DNA from: Gemmatimonadetes bacterium 2013_60CM_65_52
GTDB taxonomy: Bacteria; Gemmatimonadota; Gemmatimonadetes; Gemmatimonadales; Gemmatimonadaceae
DNA: 64,000 nt
Assembly (NCBI GenBank): GCA_002215645.1
Contig: NGFI01000002.1
Span: forward strand, 248,001-312,000
Reading direction: 5' to 3'
Part shown: positions 16,348 to 26,595 of the stretch, one piece after another
Layout of the letters: every line of letters begins with the position of its first letter
How positions within the stretch are numbered: the first letter of the stretch is position 1
Made by a program: the position numbers and the translations under genes
The notes under the pieces: generated by a model
Databases searched by the model: none
Seen by the model: the letters and a program-made list of their open reading frames with translations, nothing else
What the model was told of the DNA's origin: nothing

Positions 16348-19254
16348 ATGAAGGACAGGATCATCGTCCGCGGGGCGCGACAACATAATCTCAAAGGCTT
16401 CGACCTCGAGATCCCCCGGCGGGCGTTTACGGTCATCACCGGCCCGTCCGGCTCGGGCAAATCTTCCCTGGCCTTCGATACCATCTATGCCGAAGGACAG
16501 CGCCGCTACGTCGAGTCGCTTTCCGCGTACGCCCGGCAGTTTCTCGAGCGCATGGAAAAGCCGGACGTCGACCATGTGGATGGCCTCTCGCCGGCCGTGG
16601 CCATCGAGCAGAAGAATCCCACGAAGACGTCGCGATCGACGGTCGGGACCGCCACCGAGATCTACGACTACCTGCGCCTCCTCTGGGCCCGCGTGGGACA
16701 CACCACCTGCCCCATCTGCGGCCGCGAGCTACGCCCCGATACGGTGCAGTCCGTCACAGACGCCCTGCTGAGCCTGCCCCTTGGCACGCGCTTCTCAGTC
16801 GCGGCACCGCTGATACTGTCGGACGAAGTCTCGCACGAGGTCGTCGTCGAGAATCTCCGCGAGCAGGGATTCGTGCGCCTGAGCATCGACGGCGTGGTCA
16901 TGCACCTCGATGAGCTCGAGACCAGGAATCTGGACGTCACGTTCGCGACGGAGCTGTTGGTCGTCGTCGACCGGCTCGTCGTGGCCGAGGACGCACGTGG
17001 GCGCATCGCGGATTCCGTGGCTACCGCGTTTCGCGATGGAGACGGCGACGCAGTCGTTCTCTTTACAGAGCCCGTCGTCTCCTCGCTCGACGGCGCACAC
17101 GTCACTCGTCTTCGCTTCACCGAACGGCTCCAGTGCCCCAACGACGGCACCACGGCGCCCGTACCGACGCCGCAGTTGTTCTCGTTCAACTCGCCCAGAG
17201 GCGCCTGTCCGCGCTGCAACGGCTTTGGTGCCATTCTCGAGTACGACGAGGCGTTGATTGTCCCGTACCCCGACCGCACGCTGCGCGACGGCGCCATCGA
17301 TCCGTGGACCAAGCCACGCTACGACAACAAGCGGCGTGCGCTCGCGGAATTCGCCTCACGCGAGGGCATCCCGATGGACGTCCCGTGGCGCGACCTTCCG
17401 GGCAGGCACCGTGAACGGCTGCTGAACGCCAAGGTCAAAGGCTACAAGGGCATCCTGCCCTTTCTCCGGGATCTCGAGGAGAAGCGGTACAAGCAGTACA
17501 TCCGCGTTTTCCTCCGGCAGTATCAGACCGCCAAGGAATGCCCGGAGTGCCACGGCGCCAAGCTGCGTCCCGAGTCTCTCCGCGTGAAGGTCGCAGGGCG
17601 AAGCATCGCCGAGGTCTGCGAGCTGCCCGTGAGCGCTCTTGCGGCGTGGCTCGACGCATTGACCCTGAGCGCATTCGAGCAGGAAATCGCCGCCCACATT
17701 CTGCGCGAAGTACGCGACCGCGTGCAGTTCCTGTGCGACGTCGGGCTTACCTACCTCTCGCTCAATCGTGCGACGCGCACGCTGTCCGGCGGAGAGGCAC
17801 AACGGATCGGGCTGGCCAACTCGCTGGGATCTCGCCTCGTGGACACGCTGTATGTCCTCGACGAGCCGTCGATCGGACTGCACTCGCGCGACATGGCCCG
17901 CCTGCTCGGACTGTTGCACCGGCTGCGCGACGGCGGCAACACGGTGCTCGTCGTCGAGCACGACCTCGACGCCATTCGCGCGGCCGACTACATGGTGGAG
18001 CTTGGGCCACAAAGTGGCGAGCACGGAGGGCAGGTCGTTTTCAGCGGACCGATGTCACGTGTGGCGGAGAGTCCGCTCACGGGCGCGTATCTCACGGGAA
18101 CGCGCAGCATCCCGGTTCCCGAGTCGCGACGACGGCTGGGCCCCCAATGGCTCACGCTCACCGGCGCTCGCGAGCATAACCTCCAGAACGTCAGCGTGAA
18201 AATTCCGCTTGGCGCCGTCACCGCGGTCACCGGCGTGTCCGGCAGTGGCAAGAGCACGCTCGTTCACGATGTGCTCATGCGCGCATTGGAGACGAAGCTC
18301 ACGGGCGAGCACTCAGCCAAACAGCATCTCGGCGAACGCGTGGGCGCGTACGATACGCTCACCGGATATGAAGCGCTTCAGGATGTGGTGCTCGTCGATC
18401 AGAGCCCCATCGGCAAGTCGCCGCGCTCGAATCCTGTCACGTACGTGAAGGCCTTCGACGAAATCCGGCGCATCTTCGCGGACCTGCCGATCTCGCGGCA
18501 GCGCGGCTACACACCGGGCACTTTCAGCTTCAACGTCGCCGGCGGCCGCTGTGACACCTGCGAGGGTGCGGGATACCTCGAGGTGGAGATGGTGTTCATG
18601 GCCGACGTGTACGTGCCGTGCGACGAGTGCGGCGGCCGCCGCTTCAAGCCCGAGGTCCTCGAGGTCAAGTACTTCGGTCGGAGCATCACCGACGTACTGG
18701 ATCTCACCGTGGACGCGGCCATTCGCTTTTTTCCGTACGAGGAGAAGCTTGGCCAGGCGCTGTGGCAGTTGCAGCAGGTCGGACTCGGCTACCTTCGGCT
18801 CGGCCAGCCTGCAACGACATTGTCGGGCGGCGAGGCGCAGCGGCTCAAGATCGCGCGCGAGCTCGCCTTCGGTGCGAAGCGCCCCGGCCGGAAGCTCTAC
18901 ATCATGGATGAGCCCACCACGGGGCTGCATCTCGAGGACATCCGCCGCCTCGCCGGCGTGTTCGACCGGTTGGTGGACGCCGGGCATACGCTGCTGCTCA
19001 TCGAGCACAATCTCGATGTCATCAAGCTCGCGGATTGGGTCGTCGACCTCGGTCCGGAAGCCGGCAGCGAGGGCGGCGACGTGGTGGTCATGGGCCGACC
19101 GGAAGAAGTGGCGGCCTACGAGGGGTCGCATACGGGGCACTGGCTGCGTACCGTGCTGCCCGATTGGAATGCGCCTGAGGGTGCACGGCGTGCCGCGCAC
19201 GGCGGTCTCGACGCGGTGGCGTCGGCGGCCCGACGCAGAGCTCGCGCGTCCTGA
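16348..19254 (+). CDS. uvrA: Excinuclease ABC subunit A
   Basis: A 968-residue damage-recognition ATPase of nucleotide-excision repair. There are two ABC modules: Walker [13 protein letters not shown] near residue 31 and [14 protein letters not shown] near 630; signatures LSGGEAQR near 480 and near 830; Walker [11 protein letters not shown] and [10 protein letters not shown]. Zinc-binding cysteine clusters are [10 protein letters not shown] near 112, the CP...C..C set near 255-290 and [10 protein letters not shown]...CDECGG near 735-760. The length is typical. No uvrB or uvrC lies nearby. The upstream inverted repeat suggests regulated expression. Confidence 0.98.
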   Translation: MKDRIIVRGARQHNLKGFDLEIPRRAFTVITGPSGSGKSSLAFDTIYAEGQRRYVESLSAYARQFLERMEKPDVDHVDGLSPAVAIEQKNPTKTSRSTVGTATEIYDYLRLLWARVGHTTCPICGRELRPDTVQSVTDALLSLPLGTRFSVAAPLILSDEVSHEVVVENLREQGFVRLSIDGVVMHLDELETRNLDVTFATELLVVVDRLVVAEDARGRIADSVATAFRDGDGDAVVLFTEPVVSSLDGAHVTRLRFTERLQCPNDGTTAPVPTPQLFSFNSPRGACPRCNGFGAILEYDEALIVPYPDRTLRDGAIDPWTKPRYDNKRRALAEFASREGIPMDVPWRDLPGRHRERLLNAKVKGYKGILPFLRDLEEKRYKQYIRVFLRQYQTAKECPECHGAKLRPESLRVKVAGRSIAEVCELPVSALAAWLDALTLSAFEQEIAAHILREVRDRVQFLCDVGLTYLSLNRATRTLSGGEAQRIGLANSLGSRLVDTLYVLDEPSIGLHSRDMARLLGLLHRLRDGGNTVLVVEHDLDAIRAADYMVELGPQSGEHGGQVVFSGPMSRVAESPLTGAYLTGTRSIPVPESRRRLGPQWLTLTGAREHNLQNVSVKIPLGAVTAVTGVSGSGKSTLVHDVLMRALETKLTGEHSAKQHLGERVGAYDTLTGYEALQDVVLVDQSPIGKSPRSNPVTYVKAFDEIRRIFADLPISRQRGYTPGTFSFNVAGGRCDTCEGAGYLEVEMVFMADVYVPCDECGGRRFKPEVLEVKYFGRSITDVLDLTVDAAIRFFPYEEKLGQALWQLQQVGLGYLRLGQPATTLSGGEAQRLKIARELAFGAKRPGRKLYIMDEPTTGLHLEDIRRLAGVFDRLVDAGHTLLLIEHNLDVIKLADWVVDLGPEAGSEGGDVVVMGRPEEVAAYEGSHTGHWLRTVLPDWNAPEGARRAAHGGLDAVASAARRRARAS

Positions 19255-19257
19255 CAA

Positions 19258-19286
19258 TTGACCCATCCGGCCGGTCCGGCTAACTT
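19258..19286 (+). promoter_or_regulatory. Promoter of tRNA-Asn
   Basis: TTGACC (19258-19263), a 17-base spacer and TAACTT (19281-19286) form the clearest sigma-70-like promoter in the window. Transcription would begin near 19293, giving a short 5' leader before the tRNA at 19311. It starts four bases after the uvrA stop. Confidence 0.75.
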
Positions 19287-19310
19287 TTATGGTCTGTATC
19301 GGAACATCAT

Positions 19311-19384
19311 TCCCCAGTAGCTCAGTTGGTCAGAGCATCCGACTGTTAATCGGAGGGTCGTAGGTTCAAGTCCTACCTGGGGAG
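19311..19384 (+). tRNA. tRNA-Asn (anticodon GTT)
   Basis: A complete cloverleaf. The acceptor stem is TCCCCAG / CTGGGGA with discriminator G, the D-arm is GCTC...GAGC, the anticodon loop CTGTTAA carries GTT, and the T-arm contains GTTCAAG. CCA is not encoded. A promoter precedes it and an intrinsic terminator follows. Confidence 0.97.
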
Positions 19385-19388
19385 CTCC

Positions 19389-19419
19389 ACCGGCCGCCGT
19401 TGCGCGGCCGGTTTTTTTT
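19389..19419 (+). terminator. Intrinsic terminator after tRNA-Asn
   Basis: A nine-base-pair stem, ACCGGCCGC (19389-19397) with GCGGCCGGT (19404-19412), a six-base loop, then a run of eight T. It starts within five bases of the tRNA 3' end. Confidence 0.92.
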
Positions 19420-19429
19420 GCTCGCACGT

Positions 19430-21133
19430 CTACTCGACCACGAACTCCGTCAACCGCTCGCGCACCCGGCGCGCCGAGTCGTTCAACATGTGGCTCGTGG
19501 CCTCAAGCTCCTGCACCGACGCCGATGTCTCCTGCGTCGCAGCCGCCACTTCCTGAGCCGACGCCGCATGGCTCTGCGCGGTGTCGGCAGCCTTGGAGAT
19601 GGCTTCCTCCACCTGGCCGATGGCCTGCACGTTGTCGCTTACCGCCTCCGACACGCGCGTCGACGCGTCATCCACGCGCTCCGACGCCGCCTGAATCTGC
19701 GCCAGTGCCTGGCGCGCCGAATCGGCCACCTTGGTGACGTCGCGCATCTGCGTCGTACCGCTCTCCACAGCGCGCGACGTCCCCTGCACGCCTTCGCGAA
19801 TTCGGCCCACGTTGGCCGCGACTTCATGCGCCGCGCGCGAGCTCTGCTCGGCGAGCTTGCGTACCTCTTCTGCCACGACCGCGAATCCGCGGCCGGCGTC
19901 ACCCGCTCGCGCCGCCTCGATGGCCGCGTTCAGGGCAAGCAGATTCGTCTGCGACGCAATCTCGGAGATCGTCGTCGCGAACTCGTCCACGACGCCAAGC
20001 GATTCGCGAAGGCCCTGGATTTCTCGCGCGCTGCGATCGAACACCTCGCGTGCCGCCAATAGCGTATCCACGGCACGTCCGATCTCGAGTGCGGTGCTGT
20101 TCGCCGATTCCTTGATCTCGCGGCCGCGCAGCTGGCTCTCGCGCACCGCCTCCTGAATCGTGCGGCCGGCTTCCGAAAGTTGCGTCACCGCCGAGCTGGC
20201 GGATCCGAGCACGTCGAGCTGGAGGCCGGCGCCGTGCGCCATCTCCGTCACCGCGGTGGCCACATGTTGCGTGCTGCCCGACGCGCCCCCCGCGGCCGCC
20301 GCAAGCTCCGCCGCCGCCGCTGCGACGTCGTCGGACTGCCGCTTCATCTCGCCGAGGAGTCCGCGCAGACGATCACGCGCCTGATCGAACGCCGTCGCGA
20401 GCGTCTCGTACTCCGCCGTGCCCATGGTCGCGCGCTTCAGATCACTCTGCCGAAGATCACCGCGGCCGATGGCAAGCAGGTCCCGCGTGAGCGCCGCCAT
20501 TGGACGGGTCACGGCGCGCGACGTCGTGATGCTCGAGAAGATGCCAACGGCGAGTGCCGCGACGATGGCAACGGCGAGCAACACGAGATTACGCCGGAGC
20601 AGGACCGCGGCCTCCGCCTGCCGGTCGGTCAGTCGACGTGCCCCTTCCTGTCGCAGCAGCTCGAGCGTCTTGTCGACCTGGTCGAGCGCGCTCGCGATGC
20701 GGCCCAGCATCGCGGTCGCGTCCGCGGACCGTCCCACTGCCTGATAGGCGTGCGCGGCGCCGATTCCCGCTTCCACGGTAGCCTGCAACGTGCCGAGGTC
20801 CTTGAGCTTCTCGCGCTCCACGGCGCTGAGCGCCTCCAGCTTGATGGCATCGCGCCGCAGGCGGTCCGCTTCGTCCGCCAGCACGTCGTATCGCGTCTGG
20901 TCCGCCGGACTCCCGGTGTTCAGGTAGCGCATGCCAGCCGCGGTCTCGCGCAGGATGCGAAACGCCACCTGCTGCATTGTCTCCTGCTGCAGCCGCATCT
21001 CGGCCACGAGCGCTTCGTTGCGCGAGCCGGCGCGCAGAAGACCGAGCGCCGCCAGCAGTCCGGCTGTGAGAATGAGAGCGAGGGTGACGCCGAAGCCCGC
21101 GCGGAGACGTCCGCGAATGGTGGTGAGCCTCAC
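19430..21133 (-). CDS. Methyl-accepting chemotaxis protein (chemoreceptor)
   Basis: A 567-residue transmembrane receptor. TM1 is at about 14-34, then a ~150-residue helical periplasmic sensor (four-helix-bundle type), TM2 at about 180-205 ([17 protein letters not shown]), a HAMP domain ([16 protein letters not shown] and following) and a long cytoplasmic signalling coiled coil. The hairpin tip [32 protein letters not shown] that docks CheA/CheW is intact. No C-terminal CheR-binding pentapeptide is seen. Its GTG start overlaps the stop of the upstream binding-protein gene (GTGA). No che genes are in the window. Confidence 0.95.
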   Translation of the reverse strand: MRLTTIRGRLRAGFGVTLALILTAGLLAALGLLRAGSRNEALVAEMRLQQETMQQVAFRILRETAAGMRYLNTGSPADQTRYDVLADEADRLRRDAIKLEALSAVEREKLKDLGTLQATVEAGIGAAHAYQAVGRSADATAMLGRIASALDQVDKTLELLRQEGARRLTDRQAEAAVLLRRNLVLLAVAIVAALAVGIFSSITTSRAVTRPMAALTRDLLAIGRGDLRQSDLKRATMGTAEYETLATAFDQARDRLRGLLGEMKRQSDDVAAAAAELAAAAGGASGSTQHVATAVTEMAHGAGLQLDVLGSASSAVTQLSEAGRTIQEAVRESQLRGREIKESANSTALEIGRAVDTLLAAREVFDRSAREIQGLRESLGVVDEFATTISEIASQTNLLALNAAIEAARAGDAGRGFAVVAEEVRKLAEQSSRAAHEVAANVGRIREGVQGTSRAVESGTTQMRDVTKVADSARQALAQIQAASERVDDASTRVSEAVSDNVQAIGQVEEAISKAADTAQSHAASAQEVAAATQETSASVQELEATSHMLNDSARRVRERLTEFVVE

Positions 21134-22257
21134 TTGCCCACCTGCACGACCACCACCGGCTTGTTCACGGCATCGTGCTTTTCATCGAACTTGATCGTTC
21201 CCGCCACACCATCCATCGCGGGCCGCGATCCGCCAATGGACTCGATGTAGTCGCGGATCTTGGCGCGATCCGGACCAACGTCCATCGCCGCGCGCGCGAT
21301 GATCATCGCGGCATCATATGCGAGAGCCGCGCGCTGATCGGGGTCCTCCTTGAAGGCCGCCCTGTAGGCTGCGATGAACGCCTTGGCGTTGGGCGTTGTG
21401 GCGCGGCGCGCGAGGAAGAACGCCACGTAGCGTGCGTTGGGAAACTCCGCGGCGTTGGCCTCGAGGCCCGACGTCGCATCACCGCCCACGAGCGGCGTGG
21501 AGACGCCCACGGCTCGCATGGCGCGCAGTGCGGCGACCGCGTCCTCCGTGCTCCCCGGAAACAGGACGACGTCCGGCTTCAGCTTCTTGACGTACTCCGC
21601 GTACGCATCCCACGGCGTCACGCCCGCCAGATAGGGATCTCGCTCGACGATCGTTCCCTTCCCCTGTCGATAGGCATCGCTGAAGGACTTCGACCAGTCG
21701 CGCCCGTACGCGTCGTTGCGGTAGATGACGCTCGCGCGCATCGCACGCAGCGAGTCGAGCGCAAACTGCGCGAGGGTGCGGCTCGTGTACGCATCACTCG
21801 GGCACAGGCGAAAGAGCCAGTGATTCGCGCCCGACAGCGCGGCGCTCGTCCCCGTCGGCGTGATGGCGACGACCGCATTGCGTCCACCGTTCTTGGTGTC
21901 CGCGTACTCGCCGATCGCGTCCAGCGTCGTACCACTCTCGGGATGCCCCACCACGCCGACCACGGCCGGATTGTCGCGGAGGGTCTCGGCGATGCGAATC
22001 GGATCGCTCACGTCGGGCGCGCCTTTGATCATGCGCGCCGGCGCATGACCCTCCCGCTGCGCGTTCAGTTGATCGACGGCGAGCTGCACTCCGTTGTAGA
22101 TGGACTGCATGCCGGCGCGGTGCGGATCGAGGGCGACACCGATGCCGATTTCTCCTCCGCCATCACCGCGACGAGCGCAGCCGGCGAGGAGAAGTTGACT
22201 GAGTACGAGAACGCCTGTCTGGAGAGAGTTGCGCAGGTGGTGGGACGGAACGGCCAT
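21130..22257 (-). CDS. Periplasmic ligand-binding lipoprotein, branched-chain amino acid (Leu/Ile/Val) receptor type
   Basis: A 375-residue type I periplasmic binding protein. A signal with lipobox LLAGC anchors it near residue 27. The mature chain starts [29 protein letters not shown], followed by [16 protein letters not shown], a typical LivJ-family ligand loop, and [25 protein letters not shown]. The ATG at 22257 was chosen for the signal peptide; the open frame extends far upstream only as a shadow of purEK. No permease or ATPase genes accompany it. Instead it overlaps a chemoreceptor gene, so it may present a ligand to that receptor. Confidence 0.88.
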   Translation of the reverse strand: MAVPSHHLRNSLQTGVLVLSQLLLAGCARRGDGGGEIGIGVALDPHRAGMQSIYNGVQLAVDQLNAQREGHAPARMIKGAPDVSDPIRIAETLRDNPAVVGVVGHPESGTTLDAIGEYADTKNGGRNAVVAITPTGTSAALSGANHWLFRLCPSDAYTSRTLAQFALDSLRAMRASVIYRNDAYGRDWSKSFSDAYRQGKGTIVERDPYLAGVTPWDAYAEYVKKLKPDVVLFPGSTEDAVAALRAMRAVGVSTPLVGGDATSGLEANAAEFPNARYVAFFLARRATTPNAKAFIAAYRAAFKEDPDQRAALAYDAAMIIARAAMDVGPDRAKIRDYIESIGGSRPAMDGVAGTIKFDEKHDAVNKPVVVVQVGK

Positions 22258-22368
22258 GCGGCGGTGCAAAAAGCGGGGGCGGCGTCGCCCGCCAACAGTA
22301 TGACACACGTGCGCACGGGCGCAAGCGACAGCGCGTGGCTCCGACCGGCAGGTGGCCGTGTGAACGGC

Positions 22369-22374
22369 TATCTT
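22369..22374 (+). promoter_or_regulatory. -10-like box TATCTT upstream of purE
   Basis: Part of GGCTATCTTTGG, shared base for base with the sequence upstream of maeB. It ends 31 bases before the purE start. No -35 hexamer is evident at 16-18 bases, so an extended -10 promoter is possible. Confidence 0.4.
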
Positions 22375-22405
22375 TGGCGCTACAATCCCATCGCACACAC
22401 CACCC

Positions 22406-22936
22406 GTGCCGACCACATCCACCTCCGCCGCCTCGAGCGACGCGCCGCTCGTCGGCGTGATCATGGGCAGCCGCAGCGACCTCCCGGTGATGACGGCCGC
22501 CACCGAGCTGCTCACCGAGCTCGCGATTCCGCACGAGGTGCGCGTCGTTTCGGCGCACCGCACGCCCGACTGGATGTTCGAGTATTCGCGCTCCGCGGAA
22601 GCGCGCGGGCTGCGCGTCATCATCGCGGCCGCGGGCGGCGCGGCGCACCTGCCCGGAATGGTTGCCGCGTCCACCATCCTTCCGGTCCTCGGCGTCCCTA
22701 TTTCCGCAACACAGCTCAACGGCATTGATGCGCTCCTCTCCATCGTGCAGATGCCCAAAGGCGTTCCCGTGGGAACGCTCGCCATCGGCGAAGCAGGTGC
22801 GGCGAACGCCGCGCTGCTTGCCGCGTCCATACTCTCCGAGGGTCGCCCCGACCTGAGAGAGCGACTCCGCGCGTGGCGCGCGGCACGCAGCGCGGCCGTA
22901 CTCGCGGACACGGATCTCTCGACGCCCGGTCGCTGA
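22406..22936 (+). CDS. purE: N5-carboxyaminoimidazole ribonucleotide mutase
   Basis: A 176-residue class I PurE of de novo purine synthesis, converting N5-CAIR to CAIR. Motifs are [14 protein letters not shown] near residue 15, [16 protein letters not shown] near 45, [14 protein letters not shown] near 70, and PVLGVPI...[23 protein letters not shown]. The start is GTG. The gene has an Ala/Ser-rich N-terminal extension of about a dozen residues. It overlaps purK by one base (TGATG), the standard purE-purK pair. Confidence 0.96.
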   Translation: MPTTSTSAASSDAPLVGVIMGSRSDLPVMTAATELLTELAIPHEVRVVSAHRTPDWMFEYSRSAEARGLRVIIAAAGGAAHLPGMVAASTILPVLGVPISATQLNGIDALLSIVQMPKGVPVGTLAIGEAGAANAALLAASILSEGRPDLRERLRAWRAARSAAVLADTDLSTPGR

Positions 22937-24063
22937 TGACGATTCTCCCACCGTCGAGTATCGGCATCCTGGGCGGCGGACAACTGGGGCGTATGACGGC
23001 CCTCGCGGCACGGCAGATGGGCTACGGTGTACAGGTGCTCGATCCATTGGCCGACTGCGCGGCGCGCCCTGTCGTCGATCGGGTGGTCGCCGCGCGGTTC
23101 GACGATCCTGACGGAGCCGCGGAGCTGGCACGTGAGTGTGCGGTCGTAACGCTCGAGATCGAGCAGATTGCCCCCGCTGCCCTCGAGGCCGTCCTTGCGC
23201 ATGCACTGCTCCGGCCCGGCGCCGAGGCACTCCGCATCATCCGCGACAGGCAGCTCCAGAAGGAGTGGCTCGCCGCACAGGGATTTCCCATCGGGCGATA
23301 CGCAGTCGTCAGCAGCGTGGACGATCTGGCCGCTGCGCAGCGGGACCTCGGTCCACTCTTGTTCGTGAAAGCATGCGAGGGCGGATACGATGGACGAAGC
23401 CAGGTTCGACTTGGCGCGGCGGAGAGCGCGGCCGATGCGTTCGCCCTGCTCGGCAATCGACGCTCGGTGGCTGAACAGGGACTCGATCTGGCGCTCGAGC
23501 TCAGTGTGCTCGTCGCGCGGCGTCCGTCGGGAGATACGCGCACGTACCCGGCCGCCTTCAATCAGCACGAGCGGCAGATTCTTGCGTGGAGCGTGCTGCC
23601 GGCCGAGCTGCCGCCAAACGTCGCGGCGCACGCCGAACGCATGGCCGAGGAAATCGCCCGCGCCGTGCGGCTCGAGGGCATCCTGGCCGTCGAGATGTTC
23701 GTGCTGCGAAGCGGAGAGCTGCTGGTGAACGAGCTGGCGCCCCGGCCGCACAACTCCTATCACGCGTCCGAGCTTGCGTGTCCCACGAGTCAGTTCGAAC
23801 AGCTCGTGCGTGCCGTGTGCGATCTCCCTCTCGGCGACGTGACGCCCGCGCGTCCCAGCGCGATCGTCAACCTGTTTGGCGATCTGTGGCTCGAAGGGCG
23901 GACGCCGGCATTCGCGCGCGCACTCGAAGTCGAGGGCACGCGTCTTTTTCTCTATGGAAAGCACACGCCGCGTGAAGGACGCAAGATGGGGCATCTCGCC
24001 GCGATCGGGGACACGGCGCAGCAGGCTCTTGAGCGCGTCCAGCGAGCCGCAGCGCGATTGTAG
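22936..24063 (+). CDS. purK: N5-carboxyaminoimidazole ribonucleotide synthase
   Basis: A 375-residue ATP-grasp enzyme that makes N5-CAIR from AIR, ATP and bicarbonate, the substrate for PurE. The nucleotide fold begins with IGILGGGQLGRMTALAARQMGY, VTLEIEQI is near 70, and the ATP-grasp core contains KACEGGYDGRSQ near 148 and VEMFVL...VNELAPRPHNSYHASELACPTSQFEQ near 250-290. ATG 22936 overlaps the purE stop, and the open frame upstream is only purE shadow. Confidence 0.97.
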   Translation: MTILPPSSIGILGGGQLGRMTALAARQMGYGVQVLDPLADCAARPVVDRVVAARFDDPDGAAELARECAVVTLEIEQIAPAALEAVLAHALLRPGAEALRIIRDRQLQKEWLAAQGFPIGRYAVVSSVDDLAAAQRDLGPLLFVKACEGGYDGRSQVRLGAAESAADAFALLGNRRSVAEQGLDLALELSVLVARRPSGDTRTYPAAFNQHERQILAWSVLPAELPPNVAAHAERMAEEIARAVRLEGILAVEMFVLRSGELLVNELAPRPHNSYHASELACPTSQFEQLVRAVCDLPLGDVTPARPSAIVNLFGDLWLEGRTPAFARALEVEGTRLFLYGKHTPREGRKMGHLAAIGDTAQQALERVQRAAARL

Positions 24064-24109
24064 CGAGCCCGGCCGCGCGCGCGGCACCTGGTTTGCCGCT
24101 GCGCCTGGC

Positions 24110-24817
24110 ATGCCCCACGACGTCGCGGTGCCTGCTCCTCCCCAATCCTCCCATCACGTCGACCGGCTCGTTGCGGCAATCGTGGCCGGAGTTCTCCTCG
24201 GTTCTCGAAGCGACGACCGCTCGTTCGCGCGGTCCGCGGTGCGTGTCGCGGCCGGAGCGTTCGCCGCCTTCGCCCTCTATCGATCGGCGAGATCTTCCGT
24301 ACGTCGCGCCGGAACGCGCCGTCGCGCGGCGCATCTCCGCTTCTCCTTCACCGTGGATCGCCCCGTCGAGCAGGTGTTCGCATTCTGCGCCGACTTCGAG
24401 AACTTTCCGAAGTTCATCGGCTCGTTGCGCGAGGTCGTGGACTCACGGGATGGACGCTCGCACTGGCGCGCCAGGACACCGGGTGGCGGATCGCTCGAGT
24501 GGGATGCCGTCACCACGAAGTTCGTCACCAATTCCGTCATCGGTTGGCGCAGTGTGCCTGGCTCGGCCGTGGAAACGACCGGAGTCCTCCGCTTCAGTCC
24601 CGAGAATGGAGGCACCTGCGTGCGTGTCGCGATCGACTACCGGGTTTCGGCGAGCGGCACGCGCGAGGCGCTTGCCGCGCTTGTGCGCCACGGGGAAAGC
24701 GGCGAGTTGGAGAGCGAGTTCCGCGCCTTCGAGACGCAGATTCCAGCCGCCGTCGTCGACAAGATCGCCGCGGAAATTCCTGTCATCGTGACGCCGGGAG
24801 CCACGCCAGTCGCCTAG
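24110..24817 (+). CDS. SRPBCC-superfamily (polyketide cyclase/START-like) membrane-associated protein
   Basis: A 235-residue protein. The N-terminal region (about 15-65) contains moderately hydrophobic segments (RLVAAIVAGVLLGS, VAAGAFAAFALYRSA) that may form one or two membrane helices. Residues 75-215 form a helix-grip fold typical of SRPBCC/coenzyme Q-binding Coq10-like proteins (FTVDRPVEQVFAFCADFENFPKFIGSLREVV, then the W-R-S-V-P-G-S strand). Ligand and role are unknown. It starts 46 bases after purK and ends convergently, overlapping the metallophosphoesterase stop by four bases. Confidence 0.8.
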   Translation: MPHDVAVPAPPQSSHHVDRLVAAIVAGVLLGSRSDDRSFARSAVRVAAGAFAAFALYRSARSSVRRAGTRRRAAHLRFSFTVDRPVEQVFAFCADFENFPKFIGSLREVVDSRDGRSHWRARTPGGGSLEWDAVTTKFVTNSVIGWRSVPGSAVETTGVLRFSPENGGTCVRVAIDYRVSASGTREALAALVRHGESGELESEFRAFETQIPAAVVDKIAAEIPVIVTPGATPVA

Positions 24818-25650
24818 GAGGTTGACGGCACCTGCGTCACCTCGTTCTCCCGATCCCTCGCGCGTCGTCCGCCGTGACGGCGATCGCCTTCGTCGCCCGG
24901 GGGTGACGCAGACTCGCGCGGCAGCTCGAATAGGCGGAAGCTCGGCCGATCGGGATACCGCTCCCTGAGCAGCATGAGCGACACGTTGTACACGGGAATG
25001 CCCTTGCTCGTGCGGCCCTCGGGAGAGCCCTTGTGCGCATGTCCGTGAAATACGGCGCTGACGTCGAACCGCGTCAGTGGCTCCTCGAGGCGGCTCGAGC
25101 CGAGCCATGGAAAGATCTCCGGCGGTTCGCCCTCGACCGTTTCTCGAATTGGCGCATAGTGCATCACTGCGATGCGATGAGTCGTCTGCAGCCGCGCGAG
25201 CGCCGTCTCGAGCTTCAACGACTCGGTCACGGCCTCCTGGACGAACCGCTTGATCGACTCCTCGCCCCACGGGCCGAGCGCTCCGCGTCCGAAGCCGCCG
25301 CCGAATCCCTTTACGCCCGCGAAGCCGACGCCCAGCAGCTCGATGGAATCACCATCGAGCAGATGCACGCCCGCGTCGGTGAGAATGCCGTGAATCGCCG
25401 CCGCCTCGCCGCTTTCGTAATCATGGTTGCCGAGCACCGCGACGATCGGAATCTTCACGGTCGACGTGAGATCCCGCGCGAGCACGCGCGCTTCCTCAGC
25501 GAATCCGTAGTCCGTGAGATCACCGGGGATCACGAGGATGTCCGCCTGCCGCGTGACTTCGGCGAATAGCTGTTGCAGCGTTCCCTGCGACGTCTTGCCG
25601 TAGTGGACGTCGCTGACGGCGGCGATGCGAACGGTGTCGCGTGACGGCAT
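24814..25650 (-). CDS. Metallophosphoesterase (calcineurin-like)
   Basis: A 278-residue phosphoesterase with the five-block metal-binding pattern: AVSDVHYG near residue 12, VIPGDLTDYG near 42, VLGNHDYESGE near 73, the buried histidine region VMHYAPI near 165 and VFHGHAHKG near 204. It lacks a signal peptide, so it should be cytoplasmic. The substrate is unknown; the group includes cAMP, UDP-sugar and general phosphodiesterases. The C-terminus is a hydrophilic Arg/Asp-rich tail. Confidence 0.88.
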   Translation of the reverse strand: MPSRDTVRIAAVSDVHYGKTSQGTLQQLFAEVTRQADILVIPGDLTDYGFAEEARVLARDLTSTVKIPIVAVLGNHDYESGEAAAIHGILTDAGVHLLDGDSIELLGVGFAGVKGFGGGFGRGALGPWGEESIKRFVQEAVTESLKLETALARLQTTHRIAVMHYAPIRETVEGEPPEIFPWLGSSRLEEPLTRFDVSAVFHGHAHKGSPEGRTSKGIPVYNVSLMLLRERYPDRPSFRLFELPRESASPPGDEGDRRHGGRRARDRENEVTQVPSTS

Positions 25651-25758
25651 GGAGTTCTGTAAGAGTTGCGCCCATGCACTGAAGGATTCGGGCCAGCGTG
25701 CCCCTCCCTAGCCCCACTCTTGCTCCAGAGCGAGGTCGGCTGTCACCGATCAGGCATC

Positions 25759-26562
25759 ATGTCCGGCCAATCCACGCTGGAGCTTCTGTCCCAGGACACC
25801 AACAACTTCTATCGGCGGACGCTGCACGTGCTGAGCGACGCCGCGGTGCCGTTCATGGTCGGCGGCTCGCACGCGTTCCTGGAATACACGGGCATCGTTC
25901 GCAACACGAAGGACTTCGACGTCTTCCTGCGCCGCACCGATCTCGATCGGGCCATGCGCGCGCTCGGCGACGCGGGCTACCGGACGGAGCTGACCTTTCC
26001 CCACTGGCTTGGCAAGGCGTGGCAGAACGAAGACTTCGTGGATCTCGTCTTCAGCTCGGGCAACGGCGTCTGCGTCGTGGACGACGTCTGGTTCGAGCAC
26101 GCCGTCGAGAGTCAGGTGCTCGGCATGCCCGTGAAAATCGTGCCCTGTGAAGAGCTGCTGTGGCAGAAGTCGTTCGTCATGGAGCGCGAGCGTTACGATG
26201 GCGCGGACGTGATGCACATCCTGCGCTCACGCGCGAGCGACATTCACTGGGGACGCTTGAGCGAGCGATTCGGGCCGCACTGGCCGCTGTTGTACGCGTA
26301 TCTCCTGCTCTTTTCCTTCACGTATCCGAGCGATGCGGCGTCCCTGCCGCCAGGCATCCTCGACGATCTCGCGAGTCGCTACGCCACGCTACGCTCGACG
26401 ACACCGACCGATCGGGTGTGCCAGGGCACGCTGCTCAGCAGAGCACAATATCTCGTGGACATCGGGCAGCACGGCTACGCGGATGCGCGCGTCGCGCCAT
26501 ACGGCCGCATGAGCGCCGAGGAAGTGATTTTCTGGACGTGGGCAATCGACCACGTCAAATGA
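25759..26562 (+). CDS. Nucleotidyltransferase-fold protein (unknown role)
   Basis: A 267-residue protein. Residues ~30-140 fit the minimal nucleotidyltransferase fold: VPFMVGGSHAFLEYTG (the GG/GS step), TKDFDVFLRRTDL (the paired carboxylates DFDVF) and a later FVDLVFSS strand that supplies another carboxylate. The C-terminal half is helical (YAYLLLFSFTYPSDA). This resembles antibiotic-type and AbiEii-like nucleotidyltransferases, but there is no adjacent antitoxin-like gene, so neither role is supported. ATG 25759 is preferred; the longer frame runs into unrelated upstream sequence. Confidence 0.7.
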   Translation: MSGQSTLELLSQDTNNFYRRTLHVLSDAAVPFMVGGSHAFLEYTGIVRNTKDFDVFLRRTDLDRAMRALGDAGYRTELTFPHWLGKAWQNEDFVDLVFSSGNGVCVVDDVWFEHAVESQVLGMPVKIVPCEELLWQKSFVMERERYDGADVMHILRSRASDIHWGRLSERFGPHWPLLYAYLLLFSFTYPSDAASLPPGILDDLASRYATLRSTTPTDRVCQGTLLSRAQYLVDIGQHGYADARVAPYGRMSAEEVIFWTWAIDHVK

Positions 26563-26595
26563 CGCTGAGGCGTCGCCATTTCGATCGGGCGTCAA

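Noticed and set aside
22258-24111. Apparent 618-residue extension of the binding-protein frame opposite purE-purK
   Set aside because: Unlike any family and opposite two well-supported genes; the lipoprotein signal starts at 22257.
25759-26562. AbiEii-type toxin of a toxin-antitoxin pair
   Set aside because: No AbiEi-like or other antitoxin gene is adjacent, and the motif match is to the general nucleotidyltransferase fold only.
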